Origin: Shewanella sp. CG12_big_fil_rev_8_21_14_0_65_47_15
GTDB taxonomy: Bacteria; Pseudomonadota; Gammaproteobacteria; Enterobacterales; Shewanellaceae
Direction of reading: 5' to 3'
Length of the DNA stretch: 64,000 nucleotides
Assembly (NCBI RefSeq): GCF_002783505.1
Contig: NZ_PFGL01000063.1
Span: forward strand, 2,178-66,177
The position numbers were made by a program, and so were the translations under genes. The notes under the pieces were generated by a model. The model saw nothing but the letters and a program-made list of their open reading frames with translations, had not been told where the DNA came from and made no database searches. This document shows, piece by piece, positions 1 to 10,326 of the stretch. The first letter of the stretch is position 1, and the number at the start of each line of letters is the position of its first letter.

Positions 1-443
1 TACGTTAATGCTAAAAAGGTGAGCCAAGGTGATTTGCGAGACGACCGTCCGCCCCCATGGATGGGGCGGTCGAGCATCCAGGGAGGGACTTGCTGCGTGT
101 CGGTGAGTGAACACCATGGCTTGCCCATCAGTAGGGGCCAGCATTTAAGTTACCAAACAAGTTATTTAGTCGTACTAGGCCTCTATTTTTAACGCTATTC
201 TGTCTGTTTTTTAAGTCAGTATGTCCGCAACCTTTTGGCTTCAAACCGAGAGCATTCACCTGTAAATACGTGATTTTAGCGTGCAACTGCGGTAGCCTCG
301 TGGACATTTATTGTTTCTTGTTCTGATCTTTTAGGATGTGGGCCTTGAGCTTTGTCATCTAAGGTTATTCGTTATTTTCCCTGTGACGTTTGCTGAGCCT
401 ATTGCTCGTCAGTAAAGCGTTCACTCATTAGAGAGGGGGTCGT
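1..443. other. Intergenic region with a strong GC-rich hairpin
   Basis: No convincing gene is visible. A GC-rich inverted repeat lies at 49-69: CCGCCCC pairs with GGGGCGG across the loop CATGGAT. GC-rich sequence containing CATGG continues to about 150, after which the DNA becomes AT-rich. It could be a REP-like dispersed element or the 3' end of a transcript entering from outside the window. Without the flanking sequence neither can be settled. The last 40 bases hold the ribosome binding site of the first gene. Confidence 0.5.
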
Positions 444-857
444 GTGAATGCACTTCAAAACATAATTAAGCCGCTCAATTTCGTCAAATTAGCTGTGCTG
501 GCATTGTTAAGTTTTTTGGCCGGTTGTTCTTCAATGCAGACGGGTGAGAATGGTAATTGGGTGGGATTCACTGAAGCTGGCCAGGCTTCCTTTTATGGGG
601 ATAAACATCAAAATAAGCAGACGGCCAGCGGTGAGCTTTACCAGCATAAATTAAAGACGGCGGCGCATAAAAAGCTGCCCTTTGGCTCGAGCGTTAAGGT
701 CACCAATGTCGATAATGGTAAAAGTGTGATTGTGAAAATCAATGATAGGGGGCCTTTCGTGCGTGGCCGTATTATTGATCTGTCTAAATCGGCCTTTAGT
801 AGCATAGGCAACACTTCCTCTGGTTTGATTGATGTGAAAATTGAAGTCATTAAGTAG
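444..857 (+). CDS. RlpA-family septal ring lipoprotein, short form
   Basis: The protein has 137 residues. It starts at GTG 444 behind a strong GAGAGGGGG ribosome binding site at 431-439. The N-terminus is a lipoprotein signal (hydrophobic stretch about 14-27, lipobox LAGC), so it is probably an outer-membrane lipoprotein. The rest is a double-psi beta-barrel domain of the RlpA type: ASFYGDKHQNKQTASGE near the front, then LPFGSSVKVTNVDNGKSV, KINDRGPFVRGRIIDLS and SKSAF, which carry the conserved family signature. RlpA proteins bind or cut denuded peptidoglycan glycans at the division site. This copy lacks a C-terminal SPOR domain, so septal targeting may differ from the E. coli protein. It is monocistronic, with 199 bp before the next gene. 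Confidence 0.85.
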   Translation: MNALQNIIKPLNFVKLAVLALLSFLAGCSSMQTGENGNWVGFTEAGQASFYGDKHQNKQTASGELYQHKLKTAAHKKLPFGSSVKVTNVDNGKSVIVKINDRGPFVRGRIIDLSKSAFSSIGNTSSGLIDVKIEVIK

Positions 858-1056
858 CGGCTATTTTAAAAATGAGCGGCTTGAGAGCACTGTTCAAAAT
901 ACGGCTTCGCCGCAATCTAATGATTGAGTGCATAAAATCGAGTCCACGCTTTTAAATAAAACCCCAAAGCAGACAATTTGTTAAGCCGATATTTGGGCTT
1001 TATGACATTTGGTGAGAGACTAGTGGCAGACTTAGATAACAGTAAAAGGACCCGCT

Positions 1057-1914
1057 ATGGAATACCCACTTGTTAGCACGCAGTGGCTCGAAGCACACCT
1101 CACCGATCCCCATTTAGTCTTGCTCGATGCCAGTATGGAAACCGTTATTGGTAAAGACCCCCTAGTTTACGATGAGCCTATTTGCATTCCGCGCTCACGT
1201 CGGTTCGATGTGGAAAATGTATTTTGTGATACGACTTCCACCCAAATCCATGCCTTGCCGACATTTGAGCAATTCATTCAAGGGATAGCGCAACTTGGCA
1301 TTGAGACTGACAGTGTTATCGTTATCTATGATAATCAAGGTATTTATTCATCCCCACGGGCATGGTGGACCTTTAAAGTCATGGGCTTTAATCGAGTCTA
1401 TGTGCTTGATGGTGGCTTGCCCCAGTGGATTGAAGAAGACCGCATCACTTCATCGCGTTATCAAGCCGAAGGCGTCGATTATGGCCCGACGGATATCGAT
1501 ACTTTAGCTGATGTACTGCAATACCACCCCGAGCGGGTGGTGGATGCCGAGGCCGTGTTATCACGTATCGAAGATGCCGAAACCGCGATTGTCGATGCCC
1601 GTGGGGCGCCACGGTTTTTAGGTCAAGTCAGTGAGCCGCGCCCCGGTGTGCGCTCAGGGCATATTCCTCGCTCGGTTAACCTACCCTTCGCTCAAGTGCT
1701 CGATGGCAATAAAATCAAAACGGCCAGTGAGTTACAGGTTATTTATCAAGGGCTAGCTGCGGATAAGTCTGCACGGATATTTAGCTGTGGTTCTGGGATT
1801 ACGGCGTGCATTTTGATCTTGGCTTCGGTAGCGGCGGGGCATACCAATCCCATTCTCTATGATGGCTCCTGGGCGGATTGGGGCAGTCGTACCGATCTCC
1901 CCATAGAGTGCTAA
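1057..1914 (+). CDS. sseA: 3-mercaptopyruvate sulfurtransferase
   Basis: This 285-residue protein has two rhodanese domains (about 1-140 inactive, 155-285 catalytic). The catalytic loop reads SCGSGIT with Cys244. The CGSG(V/I)T loop is typical of 3-mercaptopyruvate sulfurtransferases, whereas thiosulfate sulfurtransferases have CRKG(V/I)T. It moves sulfur from 3-mercaptopyruvate to cyanide or thiols in the cytoplasm. Further family features are RFDVENV early on, RAWWTFKVMGF, and the GHIPRSVNLPF segment before the active site. The start ATG 1057 follows AAGGA at a good distance. It stands alone between an RlpA-like gene and a DUF2937 gene, with no obvious operon partner. Confidence 0.92.
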   Translation: MEYPLVSTQWLEAHLTDPHLVLLDASMETVIGKDPLVYDEPICIPRSRRFDVENVFCDTTSTQIHALPTFEQFIQGIAQLGIETDSVIVIYDNQGIYSSPRAWWTFKVMGFNRVYVLDGGLPQWIEEDRITSSRYQAEGVDYGPTDIDTLADVLQYHPERVVDAEAVLSRIEDAETAIVDARGAPRFLGQVSEPRPGVRSGHIPRSVNLPFAQVLDGNKIKTASELQVIYQGLAADKSARIFSCGSGITACILILASVAAGHTNPILYDGSWADWGSRTDLPIEC

Positions 1915-2017
1915 GTGAGCTTTATATTGACATTCGTGCTGTAGATTAAGTTAGCGTGGTTTTTGTTGAACATCATGGGATTTTTACGTCGTTTGGCAAA
2001 ATGCTAAGGAGACGGTC

Positions 2018-2527
2018 TTGATTGGCAGATTAATTGATAAGTTGATGTTTGGGTTGATTCTGGTGATTGCCTTACAGTTACCGCAACTGGCTGATCATTA
2101 TCAGCAATTTCTAGCTGGGCTTTATGAGTCGACTCGATGGCAGGTTGAGGGTTACGAGGCAACGGCTAAGGAATATCATTATGCCGATGTTGAGGCCATG
2201 ATTGCCCGTCACCAGCAAAATGAGGAACCTAGTGTGCGTGCCGACGCCGAACAAAAGCTGCAGACACTGGCGCTTTATAAAGAGCTAACACAGGGCGTGG
2301 CGATCTTTAATACGGGCAATTTGTTTGAGAAAACTGCCTATATGTTTAATCCCGTCCGCTTTGATTATCTTAAGAAAACCATCAGCAACTTTAAGTCTGG
2401 GATACCTTTAACCGCCAGTGGGATTGGCTTTGGTGTTGTGGTGGCGTTAGGCGTGCATTACCTTGGTTCTATCCCTTTTATCCTGTGTGCAAGGCGTAAA
2501 AAGCGGCAGAGATTGGCGAGCACTTAA
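2018..2527 (+). CDS. DUF2937 family membrane protein
   Basis: The protein has 169 residues and starts at TTG 2018, chosen because AAGGAGA sits 5 bp upstream and the family begins with this MIGRLIDKL segment. It has a membrane segment near the N-terminus (about 8-25) and another near the C-terminus (about 130-155), separated by a charged soluble stretch of about 100 residues rich in Glu, Gln and Ala. The tail RRKKRQR is basic and probably cytoplasmic. I recognise it as DUF2937, whose function is unknown. The stop codon lies inside a short degenerate 15-bp tandem repeat. Confidence 0.75.
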   Translation: MIGRLIDKLMFGLILVIALQLPQLADHYQQFLAGLYESTRWQVEGYEATAKEYHYADVEAMIARHQQNEEPSVRADAEQKLQTLALYKELTQGVAIFNTGNLFEKTAYMFNPVRFDYLKKTISNFKSGIPLTASGIGFGVVVALGVHYLGSIPFILCARRKKRQRLAST

Positions 2528-2579
2528 ACAATGAGCATTTAAACAATGAGCACTTAAATGACTCGTACTTAAATAATAG
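2521..2579. repeat. Degenerate 15-bp tandem repeat over a stop codon
   Basis: About four copies of a unit like CACTTAAACAATGAG run from 2521. The first contains the TAA stop of the DUF2937 gene and later copies repeat the TTAAA core. The look is that of a recent slippage duplication at the 3' end of the gene. Confidence 0.6.
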
Positions 2580-2580
2580 T

Positions 2581-2613
2581 GATGCCCATCGAATCGTTTA
2601 TCCGGTGGGCATC
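2581..2613. terminator. Hairpin between convergent genes
   Basis: GATGCCCA at 2581-2588 pairs with TGGGCATC at 2606-2613, and the stem can extend inward with a wobble pair. It lies between the plus-strand DUF2937 gene and the minus-strand oxidoreductase. There is no long T tract directly after it on either strand (TTTTT appears about 9 bp later on the plus strand), so it is a weak or bidirectional terminator candidate. Confidence 0.5.
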
Positions 2614-2650
2614 ATGCGCTAGTTTTTAAACAAGTCCTTAAAATAAGCTC

Positions 2651-3958
2651 TTAAAACAAGTCCTTAAATCTATGATACAGCATGCCAGCCGCGAGCATAG
2701 GTGAGCGAAATGTCGGGCCGCCGGGGAAGGTCATGTGCTTGATTTTAGCGAATACATCGAAATGTCCCGCCTGTTGGCAAATGGCCTCGGCCAGTAGTTT
2801 GGCCGCCATATGGGTGGCGTTCACCCCATGTCCCGCATAGGCTTGGGCATAGAAAATATTATTGGCATCGGGTAGGCGACCAATTTGTGGCATACGGTTA
2901 GCACCGATACCTATCATACCGCCCCATTTATAATCGATGCGTACGCCTTTTAACTGCGGGAACACCTTCTCCAGATTTGGTCTCAGTGCCGCTTCAATAT
3001 CTCTGGGGTCTTTACCTGAGTAAGTGCAGAGGCCGCCAAACAGCAGCCGGCGGTCTGCGGATAAGTGAAAGTAATCTAAGGCAATTCGCATATCGGCGAA
3101 GGCCATATTTTGCGGAATGATACTCGCGCATTGGGCTTCGGTTAAGGGTTCTGTCGCCAGCAAATAACTGCCAGCGGGCAAGACTTTACCACCGAGGTAA
3201 GCATTGAGTTTATGGCCTATATAGGCATTGCCCGCCAAGACTAAATATTGGCAATTGACAGATCCCTTGGCGGTAATGACCTTAGGTCTAGCCCCTTGAA
3301 TAATCTTCTCTGCAGCACTGTATTCAAACAACTGAGTACCGAGATTGCGGGCGACTCGGGCTTCACCGAGGGCAAGATTGAGCGGATGCAAATGGCCACT
3401 GCCCATATCGACTAGCGCACCTTGATAAAAATTTGAACCTATGACTTCACCTAGTTGTGGCTTAGTTAACAGCTTGATTTCTTGCTGATAACCCATGGCT
3501 TTGAGTGCGCTAAATTCTTCTTCAAGCTCATCCATATGGCGAGGTTTTACCGCTAAGTCGCAATACCCCATTTGCAGATCGCAGTCGATTTGATGTTCTT
3601 GGATGCGATTGCGCACAATTTCCACCGCTTCAAAGCCCATTTGTTGAATGGCTTGCACCCCTTCTATGCCGATTTCATTTTGAAATTGCGAAGGGTCATG
3701 GCCTATGCCGCGAATGAGTTCGCCGCCATTACGCCCCGATGCCCCCCAGCCGATACGCTTGGCTTCCAATAAAACCACACTCAGCCCACGCTGAGTGAGT
3801 TCAATCGCGGTATTGATGCCGCTAAAGCCGCCGCCCACAATACAGACATCGGCGCTGATTTCGCCTTCAAGCTGTGGATGCGCATAAATTTCCTTCGCTG
3901 TATCCACATAATATGAGTGTGGGTACTGTTCGCTGTGCACTGGGGGGGGACTTGCCAT
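2651..3958 (-). CDS. PuuB-like FAD-dependent oxidoreductase
   Basis: The protein has 435 residues, counted from ATG 3958, which has GGAG just upstream. Reading further upstream would add 33 residues unlike the family. The N-terminal Rossmann motif is DVCIVGGGFSG followed by VVLLEA, then WGASGRNGGELIRG, as in glycine-oxidase/DAO-type amine oxidases. SGHLHPLNLALGEA and the late GHGVNATHMAAKLLAEA and FPGGPTFRSP are shared with gamma-glutamylputrescine oxidase PuuB. It is clearly more distant from E. coli PuuB than the second copy at 12309-13595. It is transcribed away from puuR, which suggests PuuR control and an amine substrate. The exact substrate is not known. Confidence 0.82.
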   Translation of the reverse strand: MASPPPVHSEQYPHSYYVDTAKEIYAHPQLEGEISADVCIVGGGFSGINTAIELTQRGLSVVLLEAKRIGWGASGRNGGELIRGIGHDPSQFQNEIGIEGVQAIQQMGFEAVEIVRNRIQEHQIDCDLQMGYCDLAVKPRHMDELEEEFSALKAMGYQQEIKLLTKPQLGEVIGSNFYQGALVDMGSGHLHPLNLALGEARVARNLGTQLFEYSAAEKIIQGARPKVITAKGSVNCQYLVLAGNAYIGHKLNAYLGGKVLPAGSYLLATEPLTEAQCASIIPQNMAFADMRIALDYFHLSADRRLLFGGLCTYSGKDPRDIEAALRPNLEKVFPQLKGVRIDYKWGGMIGIGANRMPQIGRLPDANNIFYAQAYAGHGVNATHMAAKLLAEAICQQAGHFDVFAKIKHMTFPGGPTFRSPMLAAGMLYHRFKDLF

Positions 3959-4036
3959 TATGGCTCCAAAAATTGTTTTTATTGTAAATTGGACTTGTCT
4001 CAGTATACTCATCACACTTTTAACATGGCACAAAAA

Positions 4037-4052
4037 AGTGTTCGTTTTATTT
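4037..4052 (-). promoter_or_regulatory. Candidate PuuR operator before the PuuB-like gene
   Basis: On the minus strand this reads AAATAAAACGAACA (4052-4039). It matches 12 of 14 positions of the E. coli PuuR box AAAATATAATGAACA as I remember it. The ten bases AGTGTTCGTT (4037-4046) recur exactly at 5123-5132 before puuD. The site lies about 80 bp upstream of the oxidoreductase start in the gap divergent to puuR. Confidence 0.45.
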
Positions 4053-4134
4053 AACACGCTTTTTATGTAGAATACAATGAAAGCGGTAAAACACGCGCTT
4101 GGGAGCGAAAAATCGCCCTAGATGGTGTTTATCC

Positions 4135-4149
4135 TGAACAACCTGTTCG
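4135..4149. promoter_or_regulatory. Palindromic PuuR-like site before puuR
   Basis: TGAACA (4135-4140) and TGTTCG (4144-4149) form an inverted pair around ACC, 34 bp before puuR. TGAACA is the conserved end of the E. coli PuuR box, so this could be an autoregulatory operator. This is inference from motif likeness only. Confidence 0.4.
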
Positions 4150-4182
4150 TCATCTATCGGGGAGACCCGAGCCTTTGGGGAG

Positions 4183-4740
4183 ATGTTAAATTTGGATATT
4201 GGAGCCAGTCTCAAAACTGTTCGAAAAATGAAAGGCTTATCTCAACGAGAATTGGCCAAACGTGCTGGTGTGACTAACAGTACGATTTCAATGATCGAAA
4301 AAAACAGTGTTAGCCCATCGGTCAGTTCTTTGAAAAAAGTATTGTCTGGTATCCCTATGTCTTTAGTGGACTTTTTCTCCATTGAGGCCTCATCTGATAG
4401 TGAGCAGAAGGTTGTTTATCGCTCCGATGAGTTGTTGGATATTGGGACGGGTCCATTGGAGTTTAAGCTGATAGGCCGTGACTTTCCGAATCGTGCAATG
4501 TCAGTGATGAGCGAAACCTATCCACCTGGCTCTGATACGGGTGAGGAGATGCTAAAGCACGAAGGTGAGGAAGCCGCTATGGTGGTCGAGGGGAAATTGG
4601 AACTGACTGTTGGGGATGACATTTATATTCTGGCTGCGGGTGATAGCTATTATTTTAACAGTGAGTTGCCCCATAGATTTCGCAACCCCTTCGACGAACC
4701 TTGCCGTTTGGTGAGCGCGACGACACCGGCAAATTTCTAA
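4183..4740 (+). CDS. puuR: HTH-cupin repressor of putrescine catabolism
   Basis: The protein has 185 residues, the same length as E. coli PuuR. A Cro/C1-type helix-turn-helix spans about 8-62 (LSQRELAKRAGVTNSTISMIEK). A cupin domain spans about 105-180 (ETYPPGSDTGEEML, GEEAAMVVEGKLELTVGDD, HRFRNP), and the C-terminus SATTPANF parallels the end of E. coli PuuR. In E. coli PuuR represses the puu genes and responds to putrescine. The start is uncertain. GGGGAG at 4177-4182 abuts ATG 4183 with no spacer, while TTG 4192 would sit 9 bp after it and give 182 residues. The gene lies between the divergent PuuB-like gene and puuD-puuA. Confidence 0.88.
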   Translation: MLNLDIGASLKTVRKMKGLSQRELAKRAGVTNSTISMIEKNSVSPSVSSLKKVLSGIPMSLVDFFSIEASSDSEQKVVYRSDELLDIGTGPLEFKLIGRDFPNRAMSVMSETYPPGSDTGEEMLKHEGEEAAMVVEGKLELTVGDDIYILAAGDSYYFNSELPHRFRNPFDEPCRLVSATTPANF

Positions 4741-5163
4741 TTAAATCACCAACTTGCTATATTGGTTAGGCCACTTATTCGCTAAAAGTGAGTGGCGTAA
4801 TACTGTTATTCAACACAACTGCGTATTTATCTTTTCTCATCCTGTCATATTTGTTATATACCCTCCTCTTTGTGTAAATAATATTGGTTCAAATTTAACT
4901 CGGATACGATTTAATTTACGCTACAAAAAGCGGGGTTTTTGCCAACTGAAGCACTATTTTATTCACATGAAATAACATTAAATAACCTGAATATAGATTT
5001 AACTATATGTTATTTATACCTATTAATCGCAGGCGGATTAAATAGCCTTTAACAAGTACTTAACCTCTTGCCTAGGGGGTAAATTCGGTGTACTGTGTGA
5101 AAAAATGAACGTTTGAAGTTAAAGTGTTCGTTATGCTAGTAAAATAAATTCTTAAGGTGAGCT
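4741..5163 (+). promoter_or_regulatory. puuR-puuD intergenic region with candidate PuuR sites
   Basis: About 420 bp carry no convincing gene; a 73-codon open frame starting at 4754 lacks a ribosome binding site and protein-like character. Close to puuD, AATGAACG (5104-5111) faces TGTTCGTT (5125-5132), forming an inverted pair of PuuR-like half sites. The second shares ten identical bases with the site at 4037-4046. AAGGTGAG before ATG 5164 is the ribosome binding site of puuD. Confidence 0.5.
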
Positions 5164-5925
5164 ATGTCTGTCGAGTTGCCCTTCATTGGCGTGATTGCAT
5201 GTAATCAACAGTTAGGATCACATCCTTTTAATATAGTGGGTGAAAAATACCTACTCGGTGTAGTGAATGGCGCGAAAGGTTGGCCCTTAGTGATCCCGTC
5301 TTTGGGGGCGGACCAACCCATTGAAGCTATTTTGGCACGACTCGATGGCCTTTTGTTTACTGGCTCACCTTCCAATGTTGAACCCCACCATTATGCAGGC
5401 CTTCCCAGCGAGGAGGGGACACACCACGATCCCAAACGTGACGCGACCACGCTGCCGCTTATCCATGCTGCCATTGCAGCTGGCGTGCCAGTGCTGGGGA
5501 TTTGTCGCGGTTTTCAAGAGATGAATGTAGCTTTTGGGGGCAGTTTGCATCAAAAGCTCCATGAGGTGGGTGGTTTTATTGAACATAGAGAAGATAAAAA
5601 TGCCTCGTTAGAGGTGCAATATGGGCCATCCCACAGTATCACTGTGGAGCCTGGGGGGGTCATTTACGAGGCCTGGGGCCGTAGCTCTGCAGAGGTTAAC
5701 TCTGTTCATACTCAAGGCGTGGAGCGTCTGGGTGTTGGGTTGCGGCCAGAAGCTTATGCTCCCGATGGATTAGTGGAGGCTTTCTCCGTAATAGGTACTA
5801 AAGAATTTGCCCTAGGTGTGCAATGGCATCCGGAATGGAAGGTGAGTGAAAACCCATTTTACCTGTCTATTTTCAATGCCTTCGGTGATGCATGCCGACG
5901 TAGGGCGACAACTCGAGTGAAATAA
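5164..5925 (+). CDS. puuD: Gamma-glutamyl-GABA hydrolase
   Basis: The protein has 253 residues and is a class I glutamine amidotransferase-type hydrolase. The nucleophile is Cys114 in LGICRGFQE, with His222 and Glu224 in QWHPEW completing the triad, so the enzyme should be active. It releases glutamate from gamma-glutamyl-GABA, the step of the Puu pathway that yields GABA. HHDPKRDATTLPLI and GGSLHQ are typical of the PuuD branch. It is followed after 2 bp by puuA, so the two are cotranscribed. Paired PuuR-like half sites lie upstream. Confidence 0.93.
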   Translation: MSVELPFIGVIACNQQLGSHPFNIVGEKYLLGVVNGAKGWPLVIPSLGADQPIEAILARLDGLLFTGSPSNVEPHHYAGLPSEEGTHHDPKRDATTLPLIHAAIAAGVPVLGICRGFQEMNVAFGGSLHQKLHEVGGFIEHREDKNASLEVQYGPSHSITVEPGGVIYEAWGRSSAEVNSVHTQGVERLGVGLRPEAYAPDGLVEAFSVIGTKEFALGVQWHPEWKVSENPFYLSIFNAFGDACRRRATTRVK

Positions 5926-5927
5926 TA

Positions 5928-7283
5928 ATGAATAAGCTAATCGCTTTTTTAAAAGAACGAAAAATCACAGAAGTCGAATGTGTTATCAGTGATATGACCG
6001 GCATTGCCCGCGGTAAAATTGCCCCAGTAGATAAGTTTGTCTCTGAGAAGGGCATGCGTTTGCCCGAAAGTGTGCTGTTGCAGACGGTGACCGGTGATTT
6101 TGTCGGTGAAGATATTTATTACCGCTTACTCGATGATGCGGATATCGATTTTGTCTGCGTTCCCGATGAAAATGCCGTCTTTATGTTGCCTTGGACCATA
6201 GAAGCCACGGCACAGGTGATCCACGATTGCTATGACAGAATGGGCAATCCTATCGAGTTATCACCTCGTAACGTGTTGAAAAAAGTGTTATCCCTCTACG
6301 AAGAGAAAGGTTGGGAACCTGTTATTGCACCGGAAATGGAATTCTATTTGACCCGCCGTAGTGATGACCATGACTTACCGCTCAAGCCGCCTATTGGGCG
6401 TTCGGGTAGACCCGAGGCGGGCCGCCAGTCATTCTCTATCGATGCAGCCAACGAATACGACCCCTTGTTTGAAGACATGTATGACTGGTGTGAAATTCAA
6501 GGCTTAGATATCGATACCTTGATCCATGAAGATGGCCCCGCACAAATGGAGATCAACTTCAGTCATGGCAACCCTCTATCTCTAGCCGATCAGGTTTTTA
6601 TCTTCAAACGTACCCTACGTGAAGCGGCTCTTAAGCACGATGTGTGTGCTACTTTTATGGCCAAGCCGGTTACCGATGAACCGGGCAGTGCGATGCATAT
6701 TCACCAGAGTGTGATTAATAAAGAAACAGGTAAAAATATTTTTACCAATGAAGATGGCACTCAAAGCGCATTATTTCTGAGTTATATTGCAGGGTTACAG
6801 AAATTTATCCCTGAGTTGTTACCTTTGATGGCGCCGAATGCTAACTCCTTCCGTCGTTTTCTTCCCGGAACATCTGCCCCGGTTAACTTAGAGTGGGGTG
6901 TTGAAAATCGTACCTGCGGTCTACGTATTCCTGAGTCGTCACCACAAAATCGTCGTATCGAAAACCGTATCCCAGGCGCCGATGCTAACTGCTATTTAGC
7001 GATTGCAGCGAGTTTGTTATGTGGTTATATCGGCATGGTCGAAGGACTAAAACCCTCGACGCCTGTGCAAGGCAAATCGAACGAAAGTCGTAGCAATAAC
7101 CCGCATTGCTTGCCTCTAACCTTAGAGGAAGCGTTAGCGGCAATGGAAGAGAGTGATGCCTGTAAGGAATATTTAGGCGAAGCCTTCACTACGGGGTTTG
7201 TGGCGGTAAAACAGGCCGAACTTGAGAACTTCCGCCGTGTGGTCAGTTCTTGGGAACGGGAGTTCCTGCTTCTGAGTGTGTAA
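5928..7283 (+). CDS. puuA: Gamma-glutamylputrescine synthetase
   Basis: The protein has 451 residues of the glutamine synthetase family. The N-terminal beta-grasp part includes ECVISDMTGIARGK. The catalytic part has PEMEFYL, HEDGPAQMEINF, MAKPVTDEPGSAMHIHQS, NSFRRFLPG and ENRIPGADANCYLAIAA, which carry the metal, ATP and glutamate binding residues. Its place next to puuD, puuR and a putrescine transporter identifies it as PuuA rather than nitrogen-assimilating GlnA. It ligates glutamate to putrescine using ATP, the first committed step. It starts 2 bp after puuD stops and probably depends on translation from it, because no strong separate ribosome binding site is visible. Confidence 0.92.
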   Translation: MNKLIAFLKERKITEVECVISDMTGIARGKIAPVDKFVSEKGMRLPESVLLQTVTGDFVGEDIYYRLLDDADIDFVCVPDENAVFMLPWTIEATAQVIHDCYDRMGNPIELSPRNVLKKVLSLYEEKGWEPVIAPEMEFYLTRRSDDHDLPLKPPIGRSGRPEAGRQSFSIDAANEYDPLFEDMYDWCEIQGLDIDTLIHEDGPAQMEINFSHGNPLSLADQVFIFKRTLREAALKHDVCATFMAKPVTDEPGSAMHIHQSVINKETGKNIFTNEDGTQSALFLSYIAGLQKFIPELLPLMAPNANSFRRFLPGTSAPVNLEWGVENRTCGLRIPESSPQNRRIENRIPGADANCYLAIAASLLCGYIGMVEGLKPSTPVQGKSNESRSNNPHCLPLTLEEALAAMEESDACKEYLGEAFTTGFVAVKQAELENFRRVVSSWEREFLLLSV

Positions 7284-9016
<1,733 letters not shown>

Positions 9017-9189
9017 TCGATTCGGGGCAGGCTCTGCTTGCCCCTGCTTTGGTCTACTCACTAAATACATAGACTATCCCCTCAGCATGGTTGGGAAGGG
9101 TCAACAGATTTAGCCTCTATTCATTAATTTATTGTGTAAATCCCAAGTGTTGAGCGTGCTATCGTATCAATCTTGGGTGGAGAAGTACT

Positions 9190-10326
9190 ATGGCAAGCAC
9201 CTCGGGCGTCACCAATAAACCGACAACAAAGACGCAAGAAAAAGTACTGCTCAAGATTGAGCGGGTAAGCAAACTCTTCGATGATGTCCGCGCGGTTGAT
9301 GATGTGTCATTGACTATTAATAAGGGAGAGATTTTTGCCTTACTCGGTGGCTCAGGCTCGGGTAAGTCGACCCTATTGCGCATGTTAGCGGGATTTGAAA
9401 AGCCCACCTCTGGCCGTATTTATCTTGATGGTGAAGATATCACCGATTTACCCCCCTATGAACGTCCTATTAATATGATGTTCCAGTCCTATGCTTTATT
9501 TCCCCATATGACTGTCGCGGAAAATATTGCCTTCGGTTTAAAGCAAGATAAGCTGCCTAAAGCTGAAATTGAACAGCGTGTGCAGGATATGCTCAAGCTG
9601 GTGCATATGGAGCAATACGGTAAGCGTAAGCCGCACCAGTTATCCGGTGGCCAGCGTCAACGTGTTGCACTAGCACGCTCCCTTGCCAAACGTCCCAAAT
9701 TATTACTGCTCGATGAGCCTATGGGGGCATTGGACAAAAAACTGCGTACGCAGATGCAGTTAGAAGTGGTTGAAATTCTTGAGCGCGTCGGCGTGACTTG
9801 TGTGATGGTGACCCACGACCAGGAAGAAGCCATGACAATGGCGGGGCGTATCTCCATCATGAGTGATGGCTGGATTGCCCAAACGGGCTCGCCAATGGAC
9901 ATCTATGAGAGCCCAAATAGCCGCATGATTGCCGAATTTATCGGTTCGGTGAATCTCTTCAGTGGTGAGATTGTGGTCGATGAAGTCGACCATCTGATCA
10001 TCAAGCCCAACGAGTTAGCCCAATCTTTTTATGTGGGTTATGGTGTAACGACCAACGTCGAAGATAAACATGTTTGGTTAGCCGTGCGCCCCGAAAAGAC
10101 CATTATTAGCCGCGAGCAGCCAGAGGGTGAATATAACTGGGCAAAGGGGGTTGTGCATGATATCGCCTATTTAGGCGGGATTTCAGTGTATTACATTCGT
10201 TTGGAGAATGGTCAAATTGTCCAGTGCAGTATGACTAACCGTGAGCGCCGCGCCGATCATGCCACCTGGGGGGATGAAGTATTCATCAGTTGGGAGGACA
10301 CCAGTGGCGTGGTGTTGAGATCATGA
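9190..10326 (+). CDS. potG: Putrescine ABC transporter ATPase
   Basis: The protein has 378 residues. The ABC domain has Walker A GGSGSGKST (53-61), a Q-loop in MMFQSYALFPHM, signature LSGGQRQR (151-158), Walker B LLLLDEP (171-177) and the switch His209 in VTHDQEEA. A C-terminal TOBE-type domain (about 290-378) follows, as in PotA/PotG. It powers putrescine import with PotH and PotI. Start ATG 9190 has GGAG 9 bp upstream. The last four bases overlap the start of potH (ATGA), showing translational coupling. It is PotG rather than PotA because potF is the neighbouring receptor. Confidence 0.9.
   Translation: MASTSGVTNKPTTKTQEKVLLKIERVSKLFDDVRAVDDVSLTINKGEIFALLGGSGSGKSTLLRMLAGFEKPTSGRIYLDGEDITDLPPYERPINMMFQSYALFPHMTVAENIAFGLKQDKLPKAEIEQRVQDMLKLVHMEQYGKRKPHQLSGGQRQRVALARSLAKRPKLLLLDEPMGALDKKLRTQMQLEVVEILERVGVTCVMVTHDQEEAMTMAGRISIMSDGWIAQTGSPMDIYESPNSRMIAEFIGSVNLFSGEIVVDEVDHLIIKPNELAQSFYVGYGVTTNVEDKHVWLAVRPEKTIISREQPEGEYNWAKGVVHDIAYLGGISVYYIRLENGQIVQCSMTNRERRADHATWGDEVFISWEDTSGVVLRS

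Noticed and set aside
2651..4057. Longer start of the PuuB-like oxidoreductase at 4057
   Set aside because: The extra 33 residues lack family likeness and would overlap the probable PuuR operator; ATG 3958 has a good ribosome site.
4754..4975. Open frame of 73 codons between puuR and puuD
   Set aside because: No ribosome binding site, AT-driven composition with many Cys, Phe and Ile, no family likeness, and it overlaps a probable regulatory region.
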